A DNA stretch of 64,000 nucleotides from SKVR01 sp037441525 (lineage in GTDB: Bacteria > Bacteroidota > Bacteroidia > Bacteroidales > UBA7960). Location: the NCBI GenBank assembly GCA_037441525.1, contig JBBISA010000006.1, positions 1-64,000 of the forward strand, written 5' to 3'. The translations under genes were made by a program, and so were the position numbers. The notes beneath the pieces are model-generated. The model searched no databases. It had not been told where the DNA came from and was given only the letters and a program-made list of their open reading frames with translations. Below, in pieces: positions 1-11,400 of this stretch (within the stretch, counting starts at the first letter, position 1; the number at the start of each line of letters is the position of its first letter).

Positions 1-60
1 TACAGCTAATATTTATTCAAAACAAATCATTCCCACAAAAATGGTAGTAGAACCAAAATA

Positions 61-94
61 TAAGGCCATATACGGTGGTGCGGGTAGGGCCTTA
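61..94 (-). terminator. candidate terminator after pyrBI
   Basis: A perfect 7-bp inverted repeat (TAAGGCC at 61-67 and GGCCTTA at 88-94) encloses a 20-nt loop just beyond the pyrI stop codon. Read on the minus strand, the second arm is followed by TATTTT. The loop is long and the T-run short, so this is only a weak candidate. Bases 1-60 show nothing else recognisable. Confidence 0.3.
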
Positions 95-117
95 ATAGTT
101 GAAAGCAAGAACAAATG

Positions 118-579
118 CTATTTGAACACCATGTTGTTTCTGGCAGTGATCTTTTCGCAATAATGGCACTTAAGCCTTATCTCGTCCTTGTCAACAACAT
201 TAAACCTGGTTATGATCACCTCAGTGTTGGTAATGCAGTTAGGGTTAAAGCATTTTACTATCCCGGTTACCTGCTCAGGAATCTCTACCTGTGTTTTGCG
301 GAGAACCTGGTAATCCTTTATTTCAATTATTGACGCATGGGGTGCTACCAGGGCAATCTTATTAAGCTCTTCAGCCTGAAAATACTTGTTACTCACTTTA
401 ATGATCCCCTTGCTACCAAACTTTTTGCTTTCGAGGTTGGTGCCAAAAAGTACCATTTGATCAAAAACATCCAGTTTCAGCATTTTAATAACCTGAAATA
501 CCGCACTGGCCGGTATATGGTCAATCACGGTGCCATTTTCAATGGCCGATACCTTTAATTCTCTAATCATTTCGCTCAT
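118..579 (-). CDS. pyrI: aspartate carbamoyltransferase regulatory subunit
   Basis: This 153-residue protein has the full length and layout of PyrI, the allosteric nucleotide-binding subunit that assembles with PyrB into the aspartate transcarbamoylase holoenzyme of pyrimidine synthesis. The N-terminal allosteric domain covers about residues 1-100. The C-terminal zinc domain keeps all four cysteine ligands, C110, C115, C138 and C141, in the usual CX4C...CX2C pattern, which forms the contact with the catalytic chain. It lies downstream of pyrB on the same strand with a 148-bp gap, so the two are probably co-transcribed, although the gap is longer than usual. The family assignment is secure. 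The allosteric effectors (CTP/ATP in enterobacteria) are assumed from the family. Confidence 0.95.
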   Translation of the reverse strand: MSEMIRELKVSAIENGTVIDHIPASAVFQVIKMLKLDVFDQMVLFGTNLESKKFGSKGIIKVSNKYFQAEELNKIALVAPHASIIEIKDYQVLRKTQVEIPEQVTGIVKCFNPNCITNTEVIITRFNVVDKDEIRLKCHYCEKITARNNMVFK

Positions 580-727
580 ATTTCTTTTTTTTGCTATTTA
601 CTTTTTTCAGACCAGCAGAATTTTTTCAATAATACTTAGGTTGGAAATTATTCATTTCAAAACACTATTCATTTTTCACTTGCAATGCTAATCTCTAACA
701 TCTGTCTTCTGTCTTCTGATATCTAAA

Positions 728-1636
728 CTACCTGTATCCTAATATTGCTGCCAGTAATGCCTGCCTTACATATACACCATTTTGCGATTGCTGAAAATAA
801 TAGGCCCGAGGATCGGCATCCACGTTAATATCAATTTCGTTTACCCTGGGCATGGGGTGAAGGATTCTGAAATTTTCCCTCGTTTGTACCAGCATATCCC
901 GGTTAAGGTTGTAAGCATTTTTTATGCGCTCAAATTCAAGGGGGTCGCTGAAGCGTTCTTTCTGGATGCGTGTCATGTAAAGGATGTCGGTCAGTGGAAT
1001 TGCATCTTCCATTTGTGTGTATTGGTGGTATGCTAAGTTCTTTTCCTTGATATGCATTTTTACCGAACTGGGCAGTTTTAGTTCGGTTGGCGATACAAGG
1101 TGGAAGGTAGTGTTGTAGTTGCACAGGGCAATAACCAGTGAATGAACTGTTCGTCCGTATTTCAGGTCGCCCACAAAAGCCACATGCAGGTTATCAAGTG
1201 TACCCTGGGTTTTTATAATGCTGTAAAGGTCGAGCAGGGTTTGGGTAGGATGCTGGTTGGCGCCATCACCGGCATTAATAATGGGTACAGGCGATATTTC
1301 GGCGGCAAACCGGGCGCTCCCTTCAATAGGGTGGCGCATTACGATCAGATCGGAATAATTGGCAACGGTAAGGATGGTATCGCGCAATGATTCCCCTTTT
1401 TTAACACTGGTATTGGATGCTTCAGAGAAGCCAATCACTTTTCCGCCAAGTCTGTTAATAGCGCTTTCGAAACTAAGCCGGGTGCGGGTTGATGGTTCAA
1501 AAAACAAAGATGCGATCACATGGTTGTGGAGAATGTTTTGTACGGGGTTTGTCTCAAATTCTTTGGCTACTTCCAGCACATGTAGCTGCTCTTCCTTGGT
1601 GAAGTCGTTGATGGATACCAGACTTTTGTTCTTCAT
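728..1636 (-). CDS. pyrB: aspartate carbamoyltransferase catalytic subunit
   Basis: The 302-residue catalytic chain transfers carbamoyl phosphate to aspartate, the first committed step of pyrimidine synthesis. The carbamoyl-phosphate motif STRTR is seen at residues 49-53, the mobile loop lysine in SVKKGES near residue 80, the HPTQTLLDLY segment at 129-138 and the HPMPR motif near 260. Length matches the roughly 300-310 residues usual for PyrB that works with PyrI. The gene is first in a pyrB-pyrI pair. No perfect TAnnTTTG promoter element was found in the 130 bp upstream, and no obvious attenuator hairpin with a T-run was recognised, so its regulation cannot be read from the sequence. Confidence 0.96.
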   Translation of the reverse strand: MKNKSLVSINDFTKEEQLHVLEVAKEFETNPVQNILHNHVIASLFFEPSTRTRLSFESAINRLGGKVIGFSEASNTSVKKGESLRDTILTVANYSDLIVMRHPIEGSARFAAEISPVPIINAGDGANQHPTQTLLDLYSIIKTQGTLDNLHVAFVGDLKYGRTVHSLVIALCNYNTTFHLVSPTELKLPSSVKMHIKEKNLAYHQYTQMEDAIPLTDILYMTRIQKERFSDPLEFERIKNAYNLNRDMLVQTRENFRILHPMPRVNEIDINVDADPRAYYFQQSQNGVYVRQALLAAILGYR

Positions 1637-1770
1637 TACAGATTATTTTTTAGGTTTAAGGGTGACAGGGCACCTGATTAAAGTAAGTTGGTGTAGAGTA
1701 ATAAATCCTAATATGGGGTGCCTTTCTTAGTTTTGATATTGATTTTTAAAGATATGGAAAAATAGAACTC

Positions 1771-1795
1771 AAAAAAAAGCGGCCATGAAAGCCGC
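1771..1795 (-). terminator. rho-independent terminator
   Basis: On the minus strand a GCGGC/GCCGC stem with a 7-nt loop is followed directly by eight T residues. It lies 14 bases beyond the stop codon of the minus-strand GTPase gene and insulates pyrB from it. Confidence 0.75.
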
Positions 1796-1808
1796 CTTCT
1801 TTTCTATG

Positions 1809-3164
1809 CTATTTACAGCCACATGTTTGGCTGATGAGATTTTTCTTTTTGAGAAAGTCGCAAATCAAATCGCAAAATATAGGTTTGCCGATTTCCTGCA
1901 GTTCATAATCAACCTTAACAGTGGGTTTGTTGATTTTAACAATCCGGTTCAAATCAATTGGGGTAGCAATAACCACTGAATCGCAATCGGTATTGTTGAT
2001 ACTTTTTTCGAGGTCGGCAATTTGCTGGGCACCATATCCCATGGCAGGAAGTAAAGTGCCTATATTGGGATAAATTTCGAAAGTTTCCTTCAGCCTTCCC
2101 ACCACAAAAGGTCTGGGGTCAACAAGCTGGCTGCAGCCGAATTTCTGCGCAGCAACTGTTCCGGCTCCAATTTTCATGTGACCGTGGGTAAGGGTTGGAC
2201 CATCTTCCACCACCAAAACACGCTTCCCTTTGATGAGCGAAGCATCGCTTACCGTTAGGGGTGATGCACCATCAACCACAATGGCATTTGGATTAACCTT
2301 CGCAATATTTTCGCGCACCTTCTGGATGTTTTCGGGCGAAGAGCTGTCAATTTTGTTGATTACCACAATATTGGCCAGTCTTAAGGTAGTTTCACCAGGA
2401 TAATAGTTCAGTTCGTGTCCGGCGCGGTGTGGGTCAACCACGGTAACCATCAGGTCGGGTTTAAAGAACGGGAAATCGTTGTTGCCGCCATCCCACAATA
2501 TGACGTCGGCTTCTTTTTCGGCTTCGCGAAGAATGGCTTCGTAGTCAACTCCGGCATAAATTACATTGCCACGCACTACATGGGGTTCGTATTCTTCCAT
2601 CTCCTCAATGGTGCAGTGGTGCTTGTGAAGGTCTTCAACAGTGGCAAACCGTTGAACTTTCTGGGCAACCAGATTGCCATAGGGCATGGGGTGACGCACG
2701 GCAACCACCTTCATTCCGTGGCCCATAATTGCTTCGATAATTTTACGCGAGGTCTGGCTTTTTCCGCATCCTGTTCTTACTGCGCCCACAGCCACAACAG
2801 GCTTGGTGCTTTTGAGCATGGTTTCCTTGGGCCCGATGAGCATAAAATCGGCTCCGTTGGCATTCACAATGGCAGCGATGGCCATCACTTCCTGGTAAGA
2901 AACATCGCTGTATGAGAAAACGCAGATGTCAACATCCAAGTCCTTGATTAGGCGCGGCAATTCATCCTGGGTGAAAATTGGGATACCGGCAGGGTAGAGC
3001 TCACCGGCCAGCTCAGCGGGGTATTTTCTGCCGTCGATGTCGGGGATTTGGGCCGCTGTAAAGGCAACTACATTATAATTGGTGTTCTTTCGGTAATAAG
3101 TGTTGAAGTTGTGAAAATCACGCCCGGCAGCACCGATAATGATTACATTTTTCTTTTTACTCAT
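1809..3164 (-). CDS. cyclic 2,3-diphosphoglycerate synthetase-like GTPase
   Basis: This 451-residue protein resembles the family annotated as cyclic 2,3-diphosphoglycerate synthetase, first described in methanogens, where the enzyme makes a thermoprotective phosphate compound. The N-terminus has a nucleotide-binding-like VIIIGAAGRD segment (residues 7-15) and a PDIDGRKYP motif. A P-loop, GAVRTGCGKS, is at residues 127-136 and a GTPase-like NKID motif near 270, so the core is a nucleotide-binding fold. The in-frame ATG at 3221 lies at the promoter element (3221-3228), so the start at 3164, opening with MSKKKN, is preferred. Bacterial members are common but their product is untested, so the reaction should be treated as unproven. 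It is transcribed alone, divergently from argS. Confidence 0.75.
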   Translation of the reverse strand: MSKKKNVIIIGAAGRDFHNFNTYYRKNTNYNVVAFTAAQIPDIDGRKYPAELAGELYPAGIPIFTQDELPRLIKDLDVDICVFSYSDVSYQEVMAIAAIVNANGADFMLIGPKETMLKSTKPVVAVGAVRTGCGKSQTSRKIIEAIMGHGMKVVAVRHPMPYGNLVAQKVQRFATVEDLHKHHCTIEEMEEYEPHVVRGNVIYAGVDYEAILREAEKEADVILWDGGNNDFPFFKPDLMVTVVDPHRAGHELNYYPGETTLRLANIVVINKIDSSSPENIQKVRENIAKVNPNAIVVDGASPLTVSDASLIKGKRVLVVEDGPTLTHGHMKIGAGTVAAQKFGCSQLVDPRPFVVGRLKETFEIYPNIGTLLPAMGYGAQQIADLEKSINNTDCDSVVIATPIDLNRIVKINKPTVKVDYELQEIGKPIFCDLICDFLKKKNLISQTCGCK

Positions 3165-3220
3165 GTGTTTTGACAGATTAAGGATTATTGAACTGTTTAT
3201 TAGCTGTTTAAAAAAGTGCA

Positions 3221-3228
3221 CAAACCTA
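3221..3228 (-). promoter_or_regulatory. -7 element for the cPGS-like GTPase gene
   Basis: CAAACCTA on the plus strand reads TAGGTTTG on the minus strand, a perfect Bacteroidota TAnnTTTG element. Transcription would begin near 3215, about 50 nt before the chosen start codon. A TTTG is present upstream (CAAA at 3243-3246) but its 14-bp spacing is short. Confidence 0.45.
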
Positions 3229-3310
3229 CGTAATTTTTACAACAAACCTGTTTGCGACTTTTTAATTTTTTTCCACATAAATACAGTCCTTTGCGGTTGT
3301 GGGTTTTGTG

Positions 3311-3340
3311 TTTTGCACAGGCGAAAAAGTAGTACTTTTG
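3311..3340 (+). promoter_or_regulatory. argS promoter
   Basis: TTTG at 3312-3315 (-33 element), a 17-bp spacer and TACTTTTG at 3333-3340 (-7 element) match the Bacteroidota sigma-ABfr promoter pattern. The predicted start of transcription is about 20 nt before the argS ATG. Confidence 0.6.
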
Positions 3341-3367
3341 CCTTCGTTTTTTAATAGGTAATTAACA

Positions 3368-5161
3368 ATGACTTTCGAAACCCGCCTTGCCAAAACCATA
3401 AAACTGGCCCTTGAATCCCTTTTCAATCTAAACGTTGAATTTCAAAGCATTACCCTTCAACCAACCCGCAAGGAATTTGAAGGCGACTTCACCCTGGTGG
3501 TTTTTCCCTATGTGAAGGCTTCGCGCAGGTCGCCCGAAGAAACTGCCCGCATGGTTGGCGAATTTGTACAATCTCAACTGGAGATTATCGCCAGTTTCAA
3601 CGTTATAAAAGGGTTTTTAAATTTTTCATTGAAAGATGAGCAATGGATAGGCTTTATAAACGAGGCAAGCGGTAACAATTCATACGGAACATTGGCCCCG
3701 GCCGGCAACGATCCGGTGGTGGTTGAGTATTCATCGCCCAACACCAACAAACCCCTCCACTTGGGGCATGTTCGCAACAACCTGCTTGGATATTCCGTTT
3801 CCCGGATTCTGGAAGCGGCCGGAAACAAAGTGTTTAAAGTTAATCTGGTAAACGACCGTGGTATCCATATCTGCAAATCGATGCTGGCCTGGATAAAGTG
3901 GGGAACAGGCGAAACGCCTGAATCGTCAGGAAAAAAAGGGGATAAGCTGGTAGGCGATTATTATGTTTTGTTTGAAAAGGAAATGCGTAAGGAAGCAGCA
4001 CAAGTTGCAGCTACTACAGGCTGCGACGATGAAACCGCCCGCAACAATGCACCCCTTATGGCCGAAGCTCGCGAGTTGCTTCGCAAATGGGAAGCCGGCG
4101 GCCAGGATGTTGTCGGTATCTGGAAAATGATGAACCAATGGGTTTATGATGGGTTCCACTCAACGTACAAGCGCATGGGTGTCGATTTTCATAAAATTTA
4201 TTACGAATCGGAAACCTATCTTCTGGGAAAAGAAATTGTGAATGAAGGGCTTGCCTCAGGTGCTTTCTTCCGGAAGGAGGATGGCTCAGTGTGGGTTGAC
4301 CTTTCGGATGAAGGCCTCGACCAGAAGCTACTACTGCGCAGCGATGGCACTTCGGTTTACATGACACAGGATATTGGTACTGCCCAGCTTCGTTACGACG
4401 ATTATAAGGCCACCCGCATGATATATGTTGTGGGCAACGAGCAAAACTACCATTTCGATGTGCTCAGGCGGGTGCTGGGCAAACTTCAAAAACCTTACAG
4501 CGAGCACCTTTTTCACTTATCCTACGGCATGGTCGAATTGCCCGAAGGCAAAATGAAATCGCGCGAAGGTACCGTTGTAGATGCCGATGAGCTAATGGAA
4601 GAAATGTATAAAACTGCCCGCGAAACTACCGAAGCACTTGGCAAAGTTGATGGGTTTACCGAAGATGAGAAACAGGAACTCTTCGAAACCATTGGCATGG
4701 GTGCCCTTAAGTACTTTATCCTTAAGGTCGACCCCAAAAAGAATATGCTTTTCAACCCCAACGAGTCTATCGATTTTAACGGAAATACCGGTCCCTTCAT
4801 TCAGTACACCCATGCACGCATCTGCTCAATTCTGCGCAAAGCTGCCGAAACAGGTCTGGATAAGCAACAATACAAGGTTGAAGCCATTGCCCTGAATAAC
4901 AAAGAGAAAATTCTTATACGATCCCTCTATGGTTTTCCGCAGGTAGTTCAGCAGGCAGCTGCCGAAATGAGCCCCGCCCAGATTGCCAATTACGTTTACG
5001 ACCTTGCCAAAGAGTTCAACCAGTTCTACCACGACCACTCCGTGCTCAACGAACCCGACCCCGATGTTTCGCGATTTCGCCTCGACCTGTCTTTGTTAAC
5101 CGCCAGGGTTATTAAAACCGCCATGGGGTTATTGGGGATAAAGGTGCCGGAGAGGATGTAG
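3368..5161 (+). CDS. argS: arginyl-tRNA synthetase
   Basis: This 597-residue class I aminoacyl-tRNA synthetase attaches arginine to its tRNA. The N-terminal Add-1 domain, which recognises the tRNA D-loop, covers about residues 1-100. The HIGH signature appears as HLGH at 131-134 after the typical SSPNTNKPL approach. The KMSKS-like loop, KMKSREGT, is near residue 395, and the helical anticodon-binding DALR domain forms the last 130 residues, ending with GIKVPERM. Length is normal for the family. The gene stands alone with its own promoter, divergent from the cPGS-like gene. Confidence 0.97.
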   Translation: MTFETRLAKTIKLALESLFNLNVEFQSITLQPTRKEFEGDFTLVVFPYVKASRRSPEETARMVGEFVQSQLEIIASFNVIKGFLNFSLKDEQWIGFINEASGNNSYGTLAPAGNDPVVVEYSSPNTNKPLHLGHVRNNLLGYSVSRILEAAGNKVFKVNLVNDRGIHICKSMLAWIKWGTGETPESSGKKGDKLVGDYYVLFEKEMRKEAAQVAATTGCDDETARNNAPLMAEARELLRKWEAGGQDVVGIWKMMNQWVYDGFHSTYKRMGVDFHKIYYESETYLLGKEIVNEGLASGAFFRKEDGSVWVDLSDEGLDQKLLLRSDGTSVYMTQDIGTAQLRYDDYKATRMIYVVGNEQNYHFDVLRRVLGKLQKPYSEHLFHLSYGMVELPEGKMKSREGTVVDADELMEEMYKTARETTEALGKVDGFTEDEKQELFETIGMGALKYFILKVDPKKNMLFNPNESIDFNGNTGPFIQYTHARICSILRKAAETGLDKQQYKVEAIALNNKEKILIRSLYGFPQVVQQAAAEMSPAQIANYVYDLAKEFNQFYHDHSVLNEPDPDVSRFRLDLSLLTARVIKTAMGLLGIKVPERM

Positions 5162-5302
5162 TATGGTTAAAATCCTGTTAATCATCGCAAACAATCTTGG
5201 GAGTATTTGGCTTAATTTAAATCCTGCAATTTGCTGATTGTAATAGTTTTTATCCATAAAAAATCGAGTATAACTACGTAAAAGTTTCTGAGCGAAGGGA
5301 AG

Positions 5303-5310
5303 TATTTTTG
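5303..5310 (+). promoter_or_regulatory. -7 element for the giant secreted protein gene
   Basis: TATTTTTG is a perfect TAnnTTTG match. It implies transcription from about 5317 and a leader of roughly 70-110 nt depending on the start codon used. No TTTG was seen at the -33 position. Confidence 0.4.
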
Positions 5311-5426
5311 AGCTTTAATAGGTAAGCCCAAAGCAGATTTTATTAATTCTCATTAATTTGCCTTGTTGTATATGCAAAAAATAGATGAATACCTATACAT
5401 TAAGAGATATTAATACTCCGGAACTC

Positions 5427-8400
5427 ATGGAAAACTTTACGCCTTCAATTAAAAGAGCGATTCAGTACTTGCTCCTAACCATTCTTTTATTTATCATTCC
5501 AGCAATTGGAAATAGTCAGGCTATTAACGATTTTAAAAGCATACAAACAGGAAACTGGCAGGCAACTTCCACCTGGCAGATATGGAATGGTACAACATGG
5601 GTAGCGGCAACATATTATCCCGGAAATGGCGCTACCGGCAATGTAATAGTAGAGTTCGGCCATACAGTAACTGTTGGGGTAGTGGTAACACTTACACAAT
5701 CCCTTACTGTATCTGGTACTTTAACATTAGGGACTTCCAATTTCACCGTAGCAGGAAACACTCTCGTTACAGGAATACTGGCGGACACCAGTAATACCGG
5801 TACTAACTTGCTACAGGGAACATTAGAAGTAACCGGAACAGGTTCAATCCCGGTTTTAAGAGGGGCAACTTTATGGGGCGGGATAAAACAAAACAGTTCT
5901 GGAAATATTAATATAACTACTACCACCATCTTTTCAGGTAGCAATCAAACCATCTCAGGGTCAGGCTCAGGTAGTATAACGTTTGCAACGGCTGACATTT
6001 CCAACAATATACAGGTTACCAATCAGAAGTCTGTTTTAATAATGATTGATTTAAGAGGTTTAGGTGCAAATGCAGTTTTTGTGAATGATGTAAATTCTCA
6101 GGTTGAATACAGGGGCACAAACATTCCCATGGCTACCGGGCAGTTAGTTTCAAGCGCGAATGGTAATATTTTTTACTATAATGCCAATGCGGAACATACA
6201 ATTAAATTTACGGATTATTTCCATCTGCACTTCGGAACTGATAATGGTACTACCGATAGAAATAAGGATATTCAGGATATTGCCGGAACGTTAAATGTTT
6301 TTGGAAATCTTAATATTCTCCACAGAGCAAGAGTTAATACTTCCAATTTACAGCCTCAGCATATAATTATTCATGGCAATTTATCATTATCAAATAGCAA
6401 CGCCGGGTTTTATACCCGCAATGCAGATGTAATACATGCCATAACTATACATGGCAATATTATTAATAATGGGCAAATTTTATTGAGAAGAGATAACCAG
6501 AATAGATTCGCTGATTTAACCATGACTGGCTCAGGGAACATCATTACCGGAACCGGTATATTTACTTTTCGAAGCATCAAACTAACCAACAGTAATCCAA
6601 AAGTAATCAATACATCTTCAAACATCGATTTTTTATCCGGGAATACTATTGAAGGGAACGGAATTGACAATACAGGTGGCCAGCTTTCATTTGTTTCGGG
6701 TAATGTAAGAATTGCAGATGCCTCATCTTTTTACATTAAAAGCGATAACGAAATAACATTTAATAATTTATGGATTGGAAGTACCAGCCATGCTGCCATT
6801 GCAATTTTGCAGTCAAACATAAGAATCAACAAAGACCTTTATCTTTACCACAATAGCTCCGGTTATCTTGATATGAGGGGATACAGGGTCACAGTTCTGG
6901 GTACTCTTTACAGGCGCGATGCAGGTCAATTCAGGGGGAATAATACGTCTGAGCTGATATTGGGAAATGGAAATACCATTTCAGTGGCTGTTACCAATTA
7001 TACAAACCTTATTGCTTTTCAGGCTGGGTTTAACCAATTGGGGAAATTATATCAGAATGTGGTAAATAGCGGGCTTTTTTATTCAATAAGCGCGCCGGTT
7101 ATTGTTGATGATATTGAAATTGCGGCAGGTGAGTTGCGCAATACTTCTGATCTTACCCTTCGAAATAGTTTTGTCAACAATGGTATTTATGCCCAAACTG
7201 CCGGAACTACCTTTTTTTCGAAGCCAGGGGGCGGCACGATAGCCATTGTAGGTAGCGGAACGCATACTTTTCATAATATTTCCATTGAAAACCCTACTTC
7301 TTTAATAACATCGACAAGTTTCAACATCCGCAATAATTTTATCAGCAACAGCAATGCTCCTTCCGGATTCTTGGCCGATGCCGGAGCAGCAGTATTTAAC
7401 GTCAATGCCAACGATCATTTTATACAAGGCACAGGTTCAGGCACAGTTACATTTAATAACCTTACCTACCAGGGCACCGGCATCAAATACATTGCACGCA
7501 GCATAAATGTTACCAATAGTCTTCAGATTAATAATGGCGCCAATGTATTTATAGATAATGCAGCCAGTCATGTAATAAATGTAAAGGATATTACAGTGGG
7601 ACAGGGAGTGAGTGGTCAGTTTCAGGTTAGAAATTCAGGAACACTAACCGCCCCTCATCAGCTAAACATTTCAGGACGCCTTGCAGTGCTTAATGGCGCT
7701 ACATTCAGAGTGCATCTGAGTACTGTACGCTATGCGGGTGTTACTTTCAGCGGTGAGGGTGATGTTCTGTCAGGAAATGGTTCTTTTTCTTTTCAATCTG
7801 TTTCCTTAACCAATAATGCTCCTAAATCGTTTGTAACATCCTCTTTAATTTATTTTTATCGGGGAGACCTTTCTCCAAACCATTTTACCAACAATGGCGG
7901 TGCTTTTAATCCCCCTGATGGTATTATGTATTTTCGCGACAACTCAACTGCATGGCAAATCAACGGAACGGGTGATATTACCTTTGGTAAACTAAGAATC
8001 GGCGCTAATACCACCACCAACATGGTGCTTAACAGAAATATCACCATAAGCGAATCAATTATTTTTAGCCAGAATACCTCCTTGAATTATCTTGATTTGA
8101 ACGGGAACACATTAACCCTGATTGGAGACCATTCTCGTGTAAACGATGGGCGGTTCCGTGGCAGGCCAGGCTCTCAACTTATTATTGAAGGTACAGGAAA
8201 TTTTACATCTGCGTTTGTTTTTGACCAGTCAACCCCCGGAACAACAAATTATTTTGATGGCTTTATTTTTAACAGAGATGGTAATGGTGAACTACGCCTT
8301 TCAAATCTGATTCAGGTACATACACTTGATGCCATAAAAGGAATATTAAACTCATTTGGTGGAAGTATAACCGTTATAGCAGGAGGTTTAGCTCATTTTA

Positions 8401-11400
8401 AAAATGCTTTGTTTATCGATACGAATGCAGGTGGTATCAATACGTTTCTTGGCACCCTTATTATTGATCCTGAAGCTTCGTTTAACCCAACGGCAAATTC
8501 AGAACTTAATCTTGGCGGAATTATCACGAATAACGGCTTTTTCACCAAAGAAGGTGATAACACAATTAATTTTCCTGCCAACACGGTTCTTCAGGGAAAT
8601 ATGCCCTATTTTTTCTTGAATGGAACCTTATTGGTAGCCCCTGGCATTAGGGTTGTTAATCAGGTCAATGTTGATACAATTGGAGTGTTTACCAATGGAA
8701 GGATTAATGGCAGTGGTGCCAATTCCACCTGGGATAACAGGTCATATCTTGTTTATAACAATGCCAATGAGCCTATGGGAACAGGTGACCTGGTAGCTAA
8801 CCATGTGCCCAATACTTTTATTTATAGCAGGCAGGAAAATAGTCAGAATGTAAAAGGGACCACTTACCATAATTTGGTGTTCAGAGGTGGCGGGAATCGC
8901 ACCCTGATGAATGTTCTGACAGTGAACGGAAATCTTACCATTGGCGAGAAGAATATTGTTCTTTGCCAGGAATTCCAGATTACAGGAAATCTGGCAGGAA
9001 GGTTTGTTATGGAAGCAGAATCAGAACTGGTTATAGGCCGCGATGTTGTTAGCCCACAACCTGGCTTTCCCACCCTGTTTATAGGAGATAATATTGAATT
9101 TGATGAAATAAGTATTGTCAGATTTGATGGAAGGGCACAGAATATTTCCCATGTACCTGTTTATAGCAATTTAGCTATATCCAGGGCAGGTGGAAACAAA
9201 ACCATCACCGGCAATGTTACCGTCAATGGATATTTACTCATTACCTCCGGAACTTTGGCTTTTGGAAGCGACTCTCCCAAAACACTGGTAGTAAATGGTG
9301 ATCTTATCGGAAATGCAGGAGCAGTAGATTTAAGAGGGGGGCCTGCCCATCAAATGCAACTCAATGGTCTGATTAACCAGGTGAACCGGTTTTATTATGC
9401 TCCGGGTACACTGGTTCGGTATAGTTCAATTGAAAATCAACAGGTATTTGCCCCTACCGATCCTTCAGACCATTACGCCAGACTTCAGATAGAAGGGGGA
9501 AGCAGCAAATCCCTCGATGGTAATATCAGAATTTACGAACAGCTTATTTTAACCTCAGGAAGATTATCGCTGGGCGATTTCAATGTGACTCTATATAATG
9601 CCACCGTTTCTGGCGATTTTAATGACAATACCATGATTGAAACCAATGGTGCCGGCTTTTTGGAAAGAAGCGGAACCGGTGGTACAGCAAATGCTTATAT
9701 GACTGGTATTTATCCCATTGGTTCTCAAGGTCGCTACTCCCCGGTAAGGGTATATGAAATTGGAGGTGCACATGCCAATGGCCGTTATTTTCGGATAAAG
9801 GCAGTTCCGGTTAAGCATCAGAGTATCCCCGATTCATACGATGCGTTGGTTAGATTCTGGGAGTTTCAAACCAATGCGGGCAACGGGCAGGCACGGGTTG
9901 ATATGTTTTTCTCACCCCTGGATGTTATTGGCGATCAGTTGCTTTATAAAGCTTACCAATGGAATGGCTCAGCGTTTTTATTCCATCCATCCATACAAAT
10001 GCTCGCCGACCGGATAAGCCTTACCACATTAATCCCCATACAGGGCCAATGGACTGCCTATGATAATGAAACTGTCCGCAAAACATTTTATTCATACCTT
10101 TCTGGCCCATGGAATGATGTTGATACATGGACTACTGACCCATCAGGTCAATTGCTTGAAGGAAGCAGGGTTCCTGGTGCATCAGATAATGCTGTTATTT
10201 TATCAGGACGTACAGTTGAATTAACCGAGGACATCCATGCCAAGGGGTTAAATATTGAGATAAGGCAAAATGCCATCCTCGATTTGAATACTTTTAGATT
10301 TACCCAAATTGTTTCAACACTCAAAGGTGAAGGAGTTCTTCGCATAGCAAGCAACAGCATGCCTCTGGTAGCGCTGAATCAATTTGTTCAGCCACAGGGC
10401 GGAACCGTTGAATATAATGTTGCCCAAAATATCTTTGAACTTAATAATCAGGCGTTTTATAATAATCTTACAATTAATCTGCCTGATCAAACAAACACAG
10501 CAGTTCTTGTAAACAATCTTGAGGTTTTTGGGCATCTGAAGATTCTTCAAGGAGGTCTTCAGATATTTCGTAATGACCCCACTTCTAATGTTTATTTGCC
10601 CATAACCCTGACCGTCGGGAAGGACATCTATGTTCAGGAGAAAGGATTTATTGCAACCGGAACTGCCAGTACAACCAGTGGTTCTCTCCCTCCTGTCGGA
10701 ACAACCCCAGGAGCCTTAGTTCCCCGGTACTACGACATTTATCATAAAGTACATATTGGAGGTAGTTTAATCAATGAAGGCCAGGTTAAATTTATCAGCA
10801 ATGATATTACTATTGCCAATTTTGCGAATCTAACATCACGGGGAGCTGCAACTGTAAGGTTTTTTGGAACCGAAAATGCTGTTCTTGAATGTATGGGTGC
10901 ATCAGACTTTTATAATGTTATAGTTGATAAAGGATTAGGTGCTATTGCAGAATTAGAAATAAATGCCTTCCAGCCCGATAACTTCAGGTTATTTGGTGCC
11001 AATCGTTTCAATGCAGGGACTTGGGGTATTAATCCGGAAGTAAGAAAGGCGCTTTGGATCAGAAACGGAATATTGCGCCTTACTGGCTATACATCAATTG
11101 CCAGTTTGACTGAAGGCCGGGGCGGTACCAATAATTCATCATGGATTATCCCCGCAAATGCGGCACTGATTCTTGATTCACCCAATGTAACTGTATTGGT
11201 TACAGCCGACACACCCGGTGAAGTTCAGGCCATCTGGGGTGTAAACTCAACTGGTGTTCACAAAGATGATTTCCCCCAGGAATTACTGTTATTAGGTTCG
11301 CTACAAATTAATGATGGCTACTTGTCAACCCGCATGTCAGGAGGTATTGTATTTGCACGTGCAGGGGGTGAAGCAACCATAAACGGAGGGAAGGTTAGCG

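Noticed and set aside
2415..2915. 166-codon plus-strand open frame
   Set aside because: It lies wholly antisense to the cPGS-like gene, which has clear motifs; its translation is low-complexity and lacks any family resemblance.
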